DNA of 64,000 nt from Prosopocoilus inquinatus (GCA_036172665.1 CM069876.1:4960001-5024000), one strand, 5' to 3'. Numbered from the stretch's first letter, positions 45,765 to 56,759 are shown. Numbers and translations: made by a program. Notes: generated by a model from the letters alone, not told the origin.

Positions 45765-46559
45765 ATGCCGGGTGGAACTGTTTGCTCCATTGCCACTTGC
45801 AGAAGCAATGCAAAGAAGGCAAAACAGAGCCAGCAACAAATCAGATTTTTTAATTTCCCTACTGATCCAGGCACCCGAAGAGAATGGGTGAAAAAATGTA
45901 AACGGAAAGATAAATTTGATCCCAAGTATAAAAGAATTTGCAGCTTGCACTTCAAAATGGACGATTACGAGGATGCATTGTACGCTCGTCTCATGAATAG
46001 TGTGCCGGTGAAATTGATGAAAACTGGCATGTATTTTCCGTAGAGAGGAGGTACATATTAATTAACAGCGCGTGACTTTTCAGCTGTTCCTTCAATAAAT
46101 TTGCCTCGAGGCTTAAATTCGACATGTCAACGTAAAGTTGAATCATTAACAGCCATCCACACCACTCTTTCAAGACAACAAGAAAGGTTTCTAAAAGAAC
46201 AGCAGCAAGATTTAGTTGAAGAATGTTTGCAACATGATGGACAGCAAGCAGGACAATTGGAGCTCCTTGAAATAAAACAAGAAGAAATCATTGAAGTAAT
46301 AAATGAGGAAACGGAAATGGATTGTCTAAAACAACACCTACAAGTGCTATATGATGAAAATGAATTATTGAAAAACAAACTTCTCGTGCACAGGAATAAT
46401 GAAGCTACACTGAAAAGCAAGTGTAAAGAGTTGGAAAAACAGTTAAATAATATCGATGTGAAATTCGAAGAAACTGTTAAAGTAGCTTTTAAAGATTTAC
46501 TTTCTGCAGATCAGATAGATTTAGCACTTAAGAAAGCAGGAAAGATCACTAAACTCTAG
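45765..46559 (+). CDS. THAP-domain protein with C-terminal coiled coil
   Basis: Predicted DNA-binding protein of 245 residues. The THAP zinc finger (C2CH) uses C7, C12, C59 and H62, with the conserved Trp41, FPTD and the closing AVPSI motif at 88-92. A Gln/Glu-rich linker follows, then a coiled coil (about 180-230) rich in Leu/Lys/Glu heptads (ENELLKNKLL, CKELEKQLNN). A non-coding 5' exon is implied by a good acceptor (TTATTTGCAG) 5 nt before the start codon. The coding part has two exons, 45765-46026 and 46084-46559. The intron between them joins in frame only if it begins with GC (G|GCATGT), making it a GC-AG intron; the normal GT donors nearby lose the AVP motif or the frame. AATAAA is at 46860-46865. 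The target and role are unknown. Confidence 0.85.
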
Positions 46560-46865
46560 AGGAATTATTAAAACTGTAGACAATACGATATTTCAGTAAA
46601 GAGTGAGCTATTTGTATCCGAGAGAAATATTACATTATTTTCCACACCAGGAGTTTTCACCAGAGATTTATTTTAGAGAAAGTGGTATAAATTTTATGAA
46701 GCTTCTGCGGCAGCAACCAGGGCTTGGTGGAAATCGTACAACATTGCAGTACGTCAAACTTTTATAGACCAACCTATTACTTCACAGCACTCTTGTATTT
46801 TGCAGACGAATGAAGAAAAAAACAGTTTTTTTTTTAATTATTTTGAAAAATAGTAAAGAAATAAA

Positions 46866-47319
46866 TACAATACCCATCAGAAAATTTATTAGCGATACAA
46901 AAGTTGTACTGCTATCAATGAATTTGAATTAAGGTCATGTTGTAAATGAACACACCATTCCTGTAGCATACGAAAAATATAGCGATTAAATGTTAGGTTG
47001 GCAACTGAGCCACTAATTGAAGAACTAGCAATTTGATTTTATATCTTGATTTTGTATGACACCATGCCAGGCTCAAAAGAATTAAATTTATGTTTGTAAT
47101 CAAAAGTGAATACCTAACATGCGCATAAGCACCTAGTTAGTTTCAAATTTAGTCAGAGTTTCTGCATACAAATGGATCCTATAGTTATTTTCTTAGTCAT
47201 TGGTGAAGTATTTAAAATTGGTTTGGTTCTAAATTGGATATAATACTGAATTTTCACACCTCTTCCATACGGCGTGGCATTCGGAATTCTATTCGTGATT
47301 GGTTGATTTAAAATGCAAT
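46866..47319. other. No gene seen
   Basis: AT-rich intergenic sequence after the THAP gene's poly(A) signal. Confidence 0.5.
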
Positions 47320-47695
47320 ATCAATATCAAGTTCATATCAATGTTACAGAATAGACCCCATTGTGTTCTGTTCGCTTGTGCTCTTTATTATTGCCATATT
47401 GGAGAGGAGAGCGCGCGTCCCAAAATTGGCTCGTTTTCTATTCGCTCTTTACTCCTCCACTACTTAACCTCCATGCATCCGGGGCATTCAGATATTTCAA
47501 TTCAACAAATCACGCATAGGATTCCGGATGCCACGGATGCATGGAGGTTAAGTAGTGGAGGAGTAAAGAGCGAATAGAAAACGAGCCAATTTTGGGACGC
47601 GCGCTCTCCTCTCTAATATGGCAAAAATAAAGAGCACAAGCGAACAGAACACAATGGGGTCTATTCTGTAACATTGATATGAACTTGATAATGCT
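47320..47695. repeat. Near-perfect fold-back element with about 170 bp arms
   Basis: CAAGTTCATATCAATGTTAC at the left and its complement at the right close two GC-richer arms (GGAGAGCGCGCGTCCC, CCTCCACTACTTAACCTCC) around a loop of about 30 nt. Arm identity is very high, so it is young. Related sequence (ATCAATATTACAGAATAG) recurs alone near 47874. Confidence 0.85.
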
Positions 47696-48145
47696 ATGTT
47701 TCAAGTGACCTTGGTATTCTGTAAATAGTTTCGAAACAACTTACAATCCGGTTCAAGTGTGATCTCGAGTAATATGCATCTCTCTTCAATTTGCGGTCGG
47801 CAATCGACGTGAAATGTTATGAAATCGTAACAAATTGTTTTCGATTATTGAAGATCATATCAATTGATATACATATCAATATTACAGAATAGCCCTGAAT
47901 ATGTGTGCGACTTCTCACACCGTTTATTTTGCCATAGAAAAGACCCGTGGCTGGACCGGTTTTCAGTTTATACAAGAGATTGTAAGTGATTGTGTGCGGT
48001 TGATTGTAATTTTACAAACATTTATTTATATTCACATGTTCTATTTTAAAGCGAATGTAGACGCCACGATTACCGTTATCAGACAAAATATTTAAAGCAT
48101 GAAATATTGCACGCAACTTGCTGTTTGAAACTATACAGTTTAGAT

Positions 48146-48324
48146 CAGTGGTATTCAATCAATGCGTCGGGGTCGCGAAAAATTACCTTGGGGTCGTAAG
48201 GTGAATGGAAAAATTGTAAATAAATTTAAATGAATACAAATACATCACTGATCAACTTTTCTGAGAAAAAAGGAATAGTTCTAAAATGTTTTTAGCATTG
48301 CCTCAAAATGTTTGAATATCGCTG
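48146..48324. mobile_element. Small hAT MITE with CAGTGGTATTCAA ends
   Basis: CAGTGGTATTCAA and, inverted, CAGCGATATTCAA close a 179 bp segment. The flanking 8-mers GTTTAGAT (48138-48145) and ATTTAGAT (48325-48332) differ at one base. No coding capacity. Confidence 0.85.
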
Positions 48325-48569
48325 ATTTAGATTATTTTAGATTATTTAGTTTCCTGAACAAAACTTAAACCGTTAACGCAGAAATATTTTTAAATTACGC
48401 GCCTTCTTTTATTTTAATTCCCCCCAGGCCGCGTGAGACGCGCATTTTGTTGCTCCACGTATACAACGTTGGCTTTGACATCTACCTTTTATCTGTAGTT
48501 TTACTATGAGTTTTACATAAAGTACGTTTACGTGCATCGTGCGTCGTTCCGTCGTCAATTTGTTATTGG

Positions 48570-49040
48570 TAGAGATGGGCCAGGGAATGAACCCGGTGCA
48601 TTGAAAGCACCAATATGGGTGCATTCACCAGGATGCATACCTGAATGTACCGGGTGCATTCAAAAATTTTAATTTCCCTCGCAAATGGAACAAGAAATAA
48701 TCTTTTCTTGATGTTATTTAATTGTTTGCAGGTGGTTTACAGGTTTAATGTTTCATAGTGTATGGTGAATAGCTGAATACTAAACTTTTAAGTTTAACCG
48801 GAAGCTTTGTAGCTAAAAATCTGAACAAAATGAGTAAGTTTTTGAATTTAACGTTACAAAATAATTGTTTAGCGATAGTCTGTACAAAATATATTATATT
48901 GGGTGTTATTTTGAAGCATTTCTTATGCCTTATGTAAATGTAGGCAACCGGGCAAAGCATCCAATGCACAGGTTGCATTGTGGGTGTATTCCGTGATTCC
49001 ACCGGTGCAAACAATTGCACCGGGTGGAATCCCATCTCTA
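48570..49040. mobile_element. hAT MITE, family TAGAGATGGGCC, copy 2
   Basis: Same ends and layout as 42009-42479 and the same 471 bp length. The flanking 8-mers GTTATTGG and CTTATTTC match at five of eight positions, so its target duplication is eroded or rearranged. Confidence 0.85.
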
Positions 49041-49226
49041 CTTATTTCGACTAACCACTCGTAACCGGTTAGTCGCGGAAAATCACTTAAAGACACGAAT
49101 GGTGCTAAAGGCGTGAATTATATTTTCCATAGCCACCCCTCATGGCTTGTTTGATTTTACTCACAATTAGCTCCTCTACAACTTGCTCTACAATTCCGTT
49201 GATTCCGTAGAAGTTTCGTTTCATTA
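49041..49226. other. No gene; possible borealin promoter side
   Basis: Contains a dispersed repeat block (CTAACCACTCGTAACCGGTTAG) and then unique sequence leading to the promoter-like motif. Confidence 0.4.
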
Positions 49227-49239
49227 GTTGGCAGCACTG
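49227..49239 (+). promoter_or_regulatory. GTTGGCAGCACTG motif upstream of the borealin-like gene
   Basis: Identical 13-mer to the one upstream of the THAP gene. It lies about 270 nt before the start codon and is followed by CCGCCCGCCATTTAAATTTGAAAC, where TTTGAA resembles the cell-cycle homology region of mitotic promoters. Confidence 0.4.
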
Positions 49240-49510
49240 CAAACTGCAACCGCCCGCCATTTAAATTTGAAACAACGTAAAAAAAGGCTAAATTTTAATG
49301 GTAAATAGCTTTAACTTGACTTGACTAAATAAAGCTTAAAACTGTTGAAACTGGTGTCAACAATCTAAGAGCAGCTATAAGTACAATTTCAGTTAAAGAA
49401 TCAAGCAAGGTAAGTGAATCTTTGAGGATAGATATATTCAGATTTCTAACCTCCACATTGACTTAACGGTTGGTGAAATTTCTTTAAATTGCATTTATTT
49501 ACAATTACAG

Positions 49511-50653
49511 ATGCCGAGGACAAAGCGAGTTATAAAAAGAACGAGCAAGAAATCCATAGAGAATTTTGGTAATGAAGGCAAAGAAAATCAGAACGAATAT
49601 GCAACGCAAGCTATTAGAGAATATGATAAAAAGTGTAAGGTTTCAGATTATTTGTTTTATGAAGTTTGTTCATTGCAATCGTTGCAGGTAAGGAGCACCT
49701 GCATAATCTGAAAGTGCGCAAGTTAGCTATGATGCAACACATTTCTCTGATTGCAATGGAAACTCGACTGCGAATACCATACGAATGGGGAAACAAAACC
49801 ATAGAGGAACTAGTAAGTAAGCAGCTAAGTAGTATTTTCATCATGAAAATTGTTATTTTATATTGCAGCGAAACTGCAAAGATTCAACTTTCTTTCACAC
49901 ACTATCAGACACTGCTTCTTCAACGAGCTTATTTGAAGCAAACAGCACTAAGGGGAGAGGACGTTCAAATAAAAAACGCAGCCTATCAGTGGCAAATTGT
50001 GATGATGAAGGTAAGTTTTTACAATAAATGCACATGCAATCGATCCCATTTATTCATTGCTGGGGGTGGTATGCTGCTTACTAATGGTGAAATGCTTTAT
50101 ATAACTGGGTGTGGGCTATTTAGGTTATCATACAGTTACAAGCGAAGGAAATTCCACAGGAGGATTAAAAGTTTCAAAGACAGTTTCAAAAGAAGCAAAA
50201 ACTGCTCGAATATCACGCTCTGTTTCAAGGAGCAAAATTGCACAATTATCTGCAGTTGGTGGTTTAACTATCCCTGCAAATCGTATTCCAGCAAAAACTT
50301 TTGGAACTGTGACTCCTAAAGTGAGTATGAAGTACTTACAATACATGACATGTAATCAATTTTACTATTATTAAAAAAAAAAAAAAAAGGTGAAACCAAA
50401 CATTCCGCAAGTCATCTTGCGTAGACCCAAGGAGGGAGAAATGGCCATTTCAATGGAAGGAAGCCCTCTGATGGTCAGCACAATTGTAAGCAAAGATGCT
50501 AACGTCAACATTCCTTTGGAAGACGGACGTACTATTTCCATTCAACCTCAACTTGGCTTACGCGTGTCTGAATTGCCTCCAATGGATCCAGGTGTTATAC
50601 GGCAACTTAAAGCTTTACGTGACAACTTAATTAAAGTGTGCGAACTGAAGTGA
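49511..50653 (+). CDS. borr: Borealin-like chromosomal passenger complex subunit
   Basis: Non-catalytic subunit that, with survivin and INCENP, targets aurora B to centromeres and the midzone. Five coding exons, 49511-49634, 49688-49812, 49869-50010, 50124-50320 and 50390-50653, give 852 nt (283 residues) in frame. The N-terminus is basic (PRTKRVIKRTSKK); a helical region follows (KVRKLAMMQHISLIAMETRL), which would form the three-helix bundle with survivin/INCENP. A basic linker (RGRSNKKRSLSVAN) then leads to the C-terminal domain with MEGSPL and PPMDPGVIRQLKALRDNL, as in borealin (GSPL ... DP-x-IRQL). The last intron ends TTAAAAAA...AAAG, an A-rich run in place of a pyrimidine tract. Start chosen as first ATG in frame, 2 nt after a good acceptor (ATTACAG), which implies a non-coding first exon. 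Identity rests on motif layout. Confidence 0.8.
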
Positions 50654-50930
50654 ATACTACTTTTCTATTTGTAATGTTATTGTTTTTTTTTTTTATTATT
50701 ACATTTATATATTTTAAACGGCCTAAAAGCTGTTATTTATTAATATTTCTTATTCTCGCTGTGAAGTGTATTTATTGGTTTTCTTCTTTAAATATAAATC
50801 AGTTGCGCCTTTGTAACTTAGTGAAATCTTTGTTTATACAGGATGATTCAGACAGAGTAGGTAGTATATGAGTAGCGACAGCTCCTTACATGAAATTAAT
50901 TTTTTTTTTTTTATTATGTAAAGTCGGCAT
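50654..50930. other. 3' flank of borealin-like gene
   Basis: T-rich 3' sequence; no canonical AATAAA close to the stop codon (AATATAAA near 50790 is the nearest variant). Confidence 0.4.
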
Positions 50931-51988
50931 ACAGGGTGTTCATGGGAAGCCGCTACAATAGCTAACTCTCTTATTTCTATTTTTATGAAGTAACTTAAAT
51001 TAGGAAAGTTTTAGGACCTTTCCTCTTCGGTTTTATGGTACTTTCAAAAAAACAAATGACAATCAGGTTTTCGAGATTTTCAATTGTTTTCAACTTTTTT
51101 AAATAGAATGTTAGGTTTTTTATCATGGCATCGCGTTCAGGATGTCTAATTAATTATGTCTCTAAAATACCATCTCCCAAAGCCTACTATTTTAAAAATG
51201 ATTTAGTAACAAAATCTTAGTGTTCACGGGAAATGGCTACAACAGCTAACTTTTTTATTTGAAATTTTACGAAGTAGCTTAAATCAGGAAAGTTTAAGTA
51301 CCTTCCCTGCTCGATTTTATGGTACCCTCGGAGAAACAAATGACTGTCAGATTTTCGAGATTTTCAGTTGTTTTCAACTTTTTTTAAAGGAACATTATAT
51401 TTTTTATTAGCGTATCGTGTTCAGGATGTCAAATTAAGTATATCTCTAAAATATTCCCCTCCTAAGACTACTATTTTATAAATTATTTGGTTAATAATGG
51501 TATTAGACTTTTAACATGTCGTGCTTTCAATATTTGGACCCAAGAGTTTTTAGTTTGAACTAAATTTAAACAAATTTTGAATCATGACAGTTCACAAAGG
51601 TCTGACAGTTTGAACACACTTCCTTTATTCTCTTGTTTCAACGCGCATCATATTGTATTCGTGAATTAAAAGACTATCGTAACGATACACTTCTTCCCTC
51701 GAATATCAAGACTGAATTATTTATGAAATATTCTGTTTTTAGAGATATTATTTCACAAACATCCTTAATTTGACATCCTGAATGCGATATCATGATAAAA
51801 AAACATAATGTTCCATTTAAAAAAGTTGAAAACAATTGAAAATCTCGAAAACCTGATTGTCATTTGTTTTTCCGAAAGTACCATAAAAACGAGGAGAAGT
51901 CCTAAAACTTTTCTAATTTAAGTTACTTCGTAAAAATACAAATAAGAGAGTTAGCTATTGTAGCGGCTTCTCATGAACAGCCTGTATA
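50931..51988. repeat. Composite repeat: two direct copies and one inverted copy
   Basis: A block of about 245 bp starting ACAGGGTGTTCATGGGAAGC occurs at about 50931-51175, again diverged at about 51210-51480 in the same direction, and inverted at about 51745-51988. Shared landmarks are AATGACAATCAGGTTTTCGA and TGTTTTCAACTTTTTT. The first and third copies act as inverted ends of about 245 bp. Confidence 0.8.
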
Positions 51989-52520
51989 TGGAATATTCAT
52001 TCTTTGGTCCGTCATAAATTCTGAACTAAGATACTAAATACTCAGATATTTTAATTAAAAATACTTTATGCTGTTTTCCAGCGGTTGCATATAATAAATT
52101 TAAGAAATACATATTTTTTGGGAAAATTCTGCAACAAATTAAAAAGCTGCATTTTCGTGATATGATTTTGCAAAGCGCTTTGGTTTCTTGTGATAATTTT
52201 AAAAGATAACAGGCATAAAACCCTACAACTTTTGCATTTAAAGTTTTTCTCTAGCTCCTAAAATAAAGTCCCTAGGTAAGGTCCAAAAAAAAAAAATTGT
52301 ATAACATTTTCTGTCTTCGCATTTATTTTTGAAGATGCATAAAGCGTCTTTTGAAAATGATTTGCGACTCGAAGATATTAATAATAAACTAAAAATAAAA
52401 TGTTTTCTTGGAGAATACTTTAATTCCAACGTTGTTTGCTAATGTAGTGCGCATAGCAATTCGTAACAGCGGGTGAATTTTTATTTCTAGCTAGGTGACT
52501 GTAATTTTTTATATGACTAT
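51989..52520. other. No gene seen
   Basis: AT-rich sequence without recognisable features. Confidence 0.5.
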
Positions 52521-52666
52521 TGGCCAGTTGCACCGAACACTTAAGCCGAGCTTAACTTTAAGCATCGCTTAGAATGTGATTTATTGAATGTTGCGTAACC
52601 CCAATTGTCACATTATAAGCAGTACTTAAAGTTAAGCTCGGCTTAAGTGTTCGGTGCAACTGGCCA
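52521..52666. mobile_element. 146 bp palindromic MITE
   Basis: TGGCCAGTTGCACCGAACAC at the left and its exact complement at the right extend through AAGCCGAGCTTAACTTTAAG. The element is flanked by TAT on both sides, a 3 bp duplication size seen in PIF/Harbinger elements, though TA is also possible. Confidence 0.85.
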
Positions 52667-53570
52667 TATAACCTTCAATAATTGTAAACTACATTTTCTG
52701 ATGACATTTTCCTATACTTTTTAAAATATGGTCACTTTACTCTTGAGTTGTCTCAATTTCCGGTGTCCACGCTGTATACCGTGAAAGATAAATTTCCCCT
52801 GACATTTCCCAAATTTGATTTTAAGAAATTCACAATCGCTCCAGCATCAATAAAATTTAATAAAAGGTGATAATAAAGAAAAATTTCATTGGTAGCACAT
52901 TTTTTTTAAAGATACTTTATATTAAAATGGCACAAACATGCGCAAGATTTTATTCTTTTAGAGATTAAACATGTCTTTGTAAAACATAAATATTCTTCAA
53001 CTTTAGCCCGGACTTACCCGGAGACCTACTTAATGATCGATGTTTTGCAAGTAACTCCGCGAGTATTAATATTACATATGTGTACTTTTCCTGTTTATTA
53101 CGTTATTATTATGATCGTGATATAAAAGGATATGTAGATGGTACACTAACTTAACTCTGCAGATTCCATAATAAACACAGTTCCATATTTTAAACAAGAA
53201 CAAAATAAATTAAAAACACTGTTAAATATTGAATAAATTAGCCGCCGAAATCGTAGTGCAAAACTTACAAGTTTGACACAAAACTGTGGGACTACACGTA
53301 GTCATGTGCTTTCCCCGAACCTTTATTATCTAAGCGGGGGTATGTAGTATTGTTTGTAAGTAAGATTATTAGCCTATTGTATTATTTCAGTTTTTGAGTT
53401 TTCGCCACTTTTTATAGGCAAATAACCCAATGTGCGACGTCTTAATCACTTTATAAGTCGAGCCGTATCACGTCATGTAGATAACGTACCTTTCACATCG
53501 ATTATGCCGTAAATAAACGATATAATGACGACGAATTAACCAGGGCCCCCGTAACCATGTGTGCAAAGCG
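52667..53570. other. No gene seen
   Basis: AT-rich sequence. TGTCCACGCTGTATA near 52762 resembles a single end of the CAGCGTGGA family but has no partner. Confidence 0.45.
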
Positions 53571-53574
53571 TGCA

Positions 53575-54560
53575 GTGCACGCGGGCGCCACCTTCAAGGG
53601 GCGGCAATTAGCTTCTTGGCCGCTAGATTTTTCTGTCATTAATCATTTTTTCGCAGAAAAAAAAATTAATGGGTATCTGGTAAAAATTATTCGCAAAAAC
53701 TATCCACAAGTCTGAACTGTTTCGATGAAGCCGTCAACCACACGGCAAAACGTCGACTAAAATAGAACAGTTAACTGCGGTAATTAAAAGTGGAAAAGTT
53801 TTGTAATTTTCGTGTGCTAAATTTTTCATAAAAAGTTCATAAAAAAATAAATTATGTAAGCTGTTACAGTTTGGTTAAAAAAATAACAAATTACATTTTA
53901 CTTTTAAGTTTTTAGAAATTTAAGTTAATTTGCTTTGTGATTGTTTTTTTTTTTCTAATATTAATAACAAGTGGGCTTCGCTCGCTTGCATTCCGGAGGG
54001 GTCTCTACAGAGACCTCCTTAGTCAAATGAAAAGAAGGCGCTTCGCACTGTTTGGGCTACTCATATTTGGGAGCTCACGGCAGCTAAAAACTTGGAAAAA
54101 ATGAAGGAAAATGTTTTCAAAATGGAGAAAAATGTTTGAAAAATTAATGAAAATAAAAATAAATCCATTTTTTGTTTCTTTAAATTTTTTTTTTTTTTAA
54201 TTAATGGGAGTTTTGATGAAGCCGTCAACCTTACGGCAAAACGTCGACTAAAATAGAACAGTAACTGCGGCAATTAAAAGTAGAAAAATTTTTCTAATTT
54301 TTGTGTGCCAAATTTTCTATAAAAAAGTTAATGTACTTAATAATATTGTTAGGTAAAAATAATAATAAAATAAACTATGTAGGCTGTTACGGTTTCCTCC
54401 TTAGTCAGATGAGAAGATTGGGTTACTCGTTTTTGGTGACTCGCAGCAATTAGGAACTTGAAAAAAGTGGAGGAAAATGTTTAGAAAATGAAGGAAAATG
54501 TTTAACAAAATTTCCGTTTAATTTTTCTGTTTTTTCGATTTTTTTGTTTCTTTTAATTTC
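53575..54560. repeat. Two tandem copies of a roughly 490 bp repeat
   Basis: GATGAAGCCGTCAACC, CGGCAAAACGTCGACTAAAA and GAACAGTTAACTGCGG occur near 53725 and again near 54213. The following blocks (CTCCTTAGTCAAATG, GGGCTACTCAT) are also duplicated. The left flank has GCGGGCGCCACC, typical of hAT-derived repeats, but ends could not be fixed. Confidence 0.65.
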
Positions 54561-54627
54561 TTTTAATAATTTTGTTTGTTTTAATAATTTTGATAACTGA
54601 TCGTTTTTGTGTCATCTCATCTGCCAG

Positions 54628-54778
54628 AGGGTGCCAAAATATGGAATCGCACGCGTTGGATTTTGACCTCGCGGGGGCCCTGGAATTAACGTGTTTCACC
54701 CCCACGTTGCAACCATATTTATGTAGGGGTACTTCTTGTACCAACGTTGCTGCACCTTCTTTATGCAAATGTAACAAC
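54628..54778 (+). CDS. Candidate orphan exon, cysteine-containing
   Basis: A 151 nt GC-richer open segment lies between an acceptor (TCATCTCATCTGCCAG) and a consensus donor (AACAAC|GTAAGT). It reads about 50 codons, including LTCFTPTLQPYLCRG, TSCTNVAAPS and LCKCNN, a Cys spacing suggestive of an extracellular domain but not matched to a family. A minus-strand frame over the same bases opens with a hydrophobic signal-like stretch, so strand is not certain. No partner exon was found in the window. Confidence 0.35.
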
Positions 54779-55013
54779 GTAAGTGTTAAATAAATCGTGA
54801 ATGCAAAGACATTGAATTTTTTCACAAAACTTGAACGTCAAGTAAATGAAAATGTGAAATAACTTTTTCACCTAAGTTATTTCGTTATAATAACCTATCC
54901 AGGTCGTCAGAATTACTTTGAGACGATCTCTTACACTTTTTGTTTAGTCCCAAAAATGTTTTTAAACAAATATTTTTCAAAAATAAGCATAGTAACAATT
55001 TGTCACTTTCTAT

Positions 55014-55134
55014 TGACGTTACTTTTACGAAGTTATTAGTACGTGTCGTATGACTCGTCGTATTGACGTCACTTTCGGGACAAATGACGTCAGTGACATA
55101 AAATAATGTAAAAATGACGTAATTCGTGACGTGA
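55014..55134. promoter_or_regulatory. Cluster of TGACGT (CRE-like) sites
   Basis: TGACGTTA (55014), TGACGTCA (55064 and 55085), TGACGTAA (55115) and TGACGTGA (55127) lie within 121 bp. Full CRE palindromes are rare in AT-rich DNA. They could form a CREB/ATF-responsive element, but no adjacent transcription start is identified. Confidence 0.4.
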
Positions 55135-56713
55135 TTTTAATACAAATACCTATTTATCAGCAGTTTTTGAAAGCTTTTAAGCGCCTTTTTATTAAAGCAC
55201 CTGCGTGCGTCGCACACGCCATCCGCCGGCCCTCATTGTAATACCCAAACTGTTCCTCGAACTCTCAATTAACATGCGATTAAGTCATTTGCATTAGCAC
55301 TTATTCTGAATCTGACAGTAGCAATTTTTCACTCATTCAATTTTGTTATTTTATTATGTTTTACGTACATAATAAGTATGTTTTCTATTTCAACACAGTT
55401 AATTGCGTTGCTTAATGTAAGTACTGTCGCGAGCAATACATTTTGGTCGTCACTGATTGTCAAAGATTTGTATTAGACTTGCATTTTATATAAAACAAGT
55501 AGATTGATGTCTTAATTTTGAATATTGGGAATAATTTCTTAAAAATTCCATGTATTCTTGACACTTATTTGTTAAAAGACAGGATATTTGTATGAAAATT
55601 TAAAATTTTTGACTTTGAAACTGACGTTTTGATTGACACTGACGATCAAAATTTAATGCTCGCGACCGTACATACCTTTAATAAACTTAAATAAAATCTT
55701 ATTTTGTTTTTGTTTAAAGACGTTTGCAGTGATACTTACAAATAAAATAAGCGTGCGGAACTATAAATAAGGTCATTGAAACCCAACCCTATTTATTTTA
55801 TTCAATAAACTAATTTATAATTAGACCAGGCTGTGATATTTACCAAAAAGTAGTGTTAAATTACCGGTAATTTATTTTTAATGTTACCGTAATATATTAC
55901 ATATTACCAATTACAGCTCAAGTGGCGACATCTCGCGCCGGAGTTACCAATTACATTTTTAAATGCAATTTTTACTCAATTTCCTGATTCATTTGATACC
56001 GAATACGCATTACATTTTTGCTTCTGTTAAGTATAAGTTTTACAATATGTAATATTATGTATTTCCACTAAATAAATCCATGTGTAAACGAAAATCATTT
56101 TAAGTTATGAAATATTTATTGCATTTTTTCAGTATTTACGTTTTTCCCAAACAATCAAAAATATTTCTTGAACATTTCTTTCATTGGTTTACTTGCATTT
56201 TGCAAGCGTGTAACGCGAAATTACGTTATTTTGACGACAGAGGTAACAAACGGTAAAAAAAATTAATGTTACCTTTCCGGTAATATTGAAATTTACCGTA
56301 AGGTAACGTGGTAATTTTAGCGACTCAAAACACAACCAAAAATTTGGCAACACAGGCCTGCCGCTTGAAATTAAAAAAATTAAAATTTTAACTGTCAAAA
56401 TGGTGGCCTTTAATTTTTTTTAATGATTGATAAACGGATTTGCTTATGTAACCTCCCCTAATATTTGAAAAAAGACTTTAAACCAGCATCTATACAGAAT
56501 AAAATACCAAAATAAAGATTGTACAAAGCACGGGCTTAACCTCAAATGTGACAACTGTCAATTTATTACTTATTTCTTAGTGTATCCAATCACCACAGGA
56601 TAAAATTGCACCAATCACAGCCTCTTCTAATTACAAATTCCGTTGTTCACCCGGTATTTGTCAAAGTGTACCAGTTTTCAAAGGATGCGACTCCACCTAT
56701 AAAATATTCAATG
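55135..56713. other. No gene; contains a TTACCGG-rich repeat
   Basis: AT-rich sequence. Between about 55851 and 56322 the ends AGTGTTAAATTACCGG and (inverted) AGTCGCTAAAATTACC and many TTACCGGTAA motifs suggest a worn hAT MITE related to 44424-45214, but no target duplication is visible. Confidence 0.45.
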
Positions 56714-56759
56714 AGGTTGGTGACACTGATTAACCCAGCATAATGAGTTGGCAGTGCTG
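56714..56759 (+). promoter_or_regulatory. DNAJC17 promoter motifs
   Basis: GGTTGGTGACACTG (near 56714) and GTTGGCAGTGCTG (56747-56759) lie about 200-245 nt before the start codon. The latter matches, with changes, the 13-mer upstream of the THAP and borealin-like genes. Confidence 0.4.

Noticed and set aside
47299..47704. Two opposed frames with nearly identical proteins
   Set aside because: Same sequence read from the two arms of a fold-back element, not a gene pair.
54553..54825. Minus-strand secreted peptide with signal-like N-terminus
   Set aside because: Overlaps the plus-strand segment that has better splice sites; start context and conservation cannot be shown. Kept only as an alternative.
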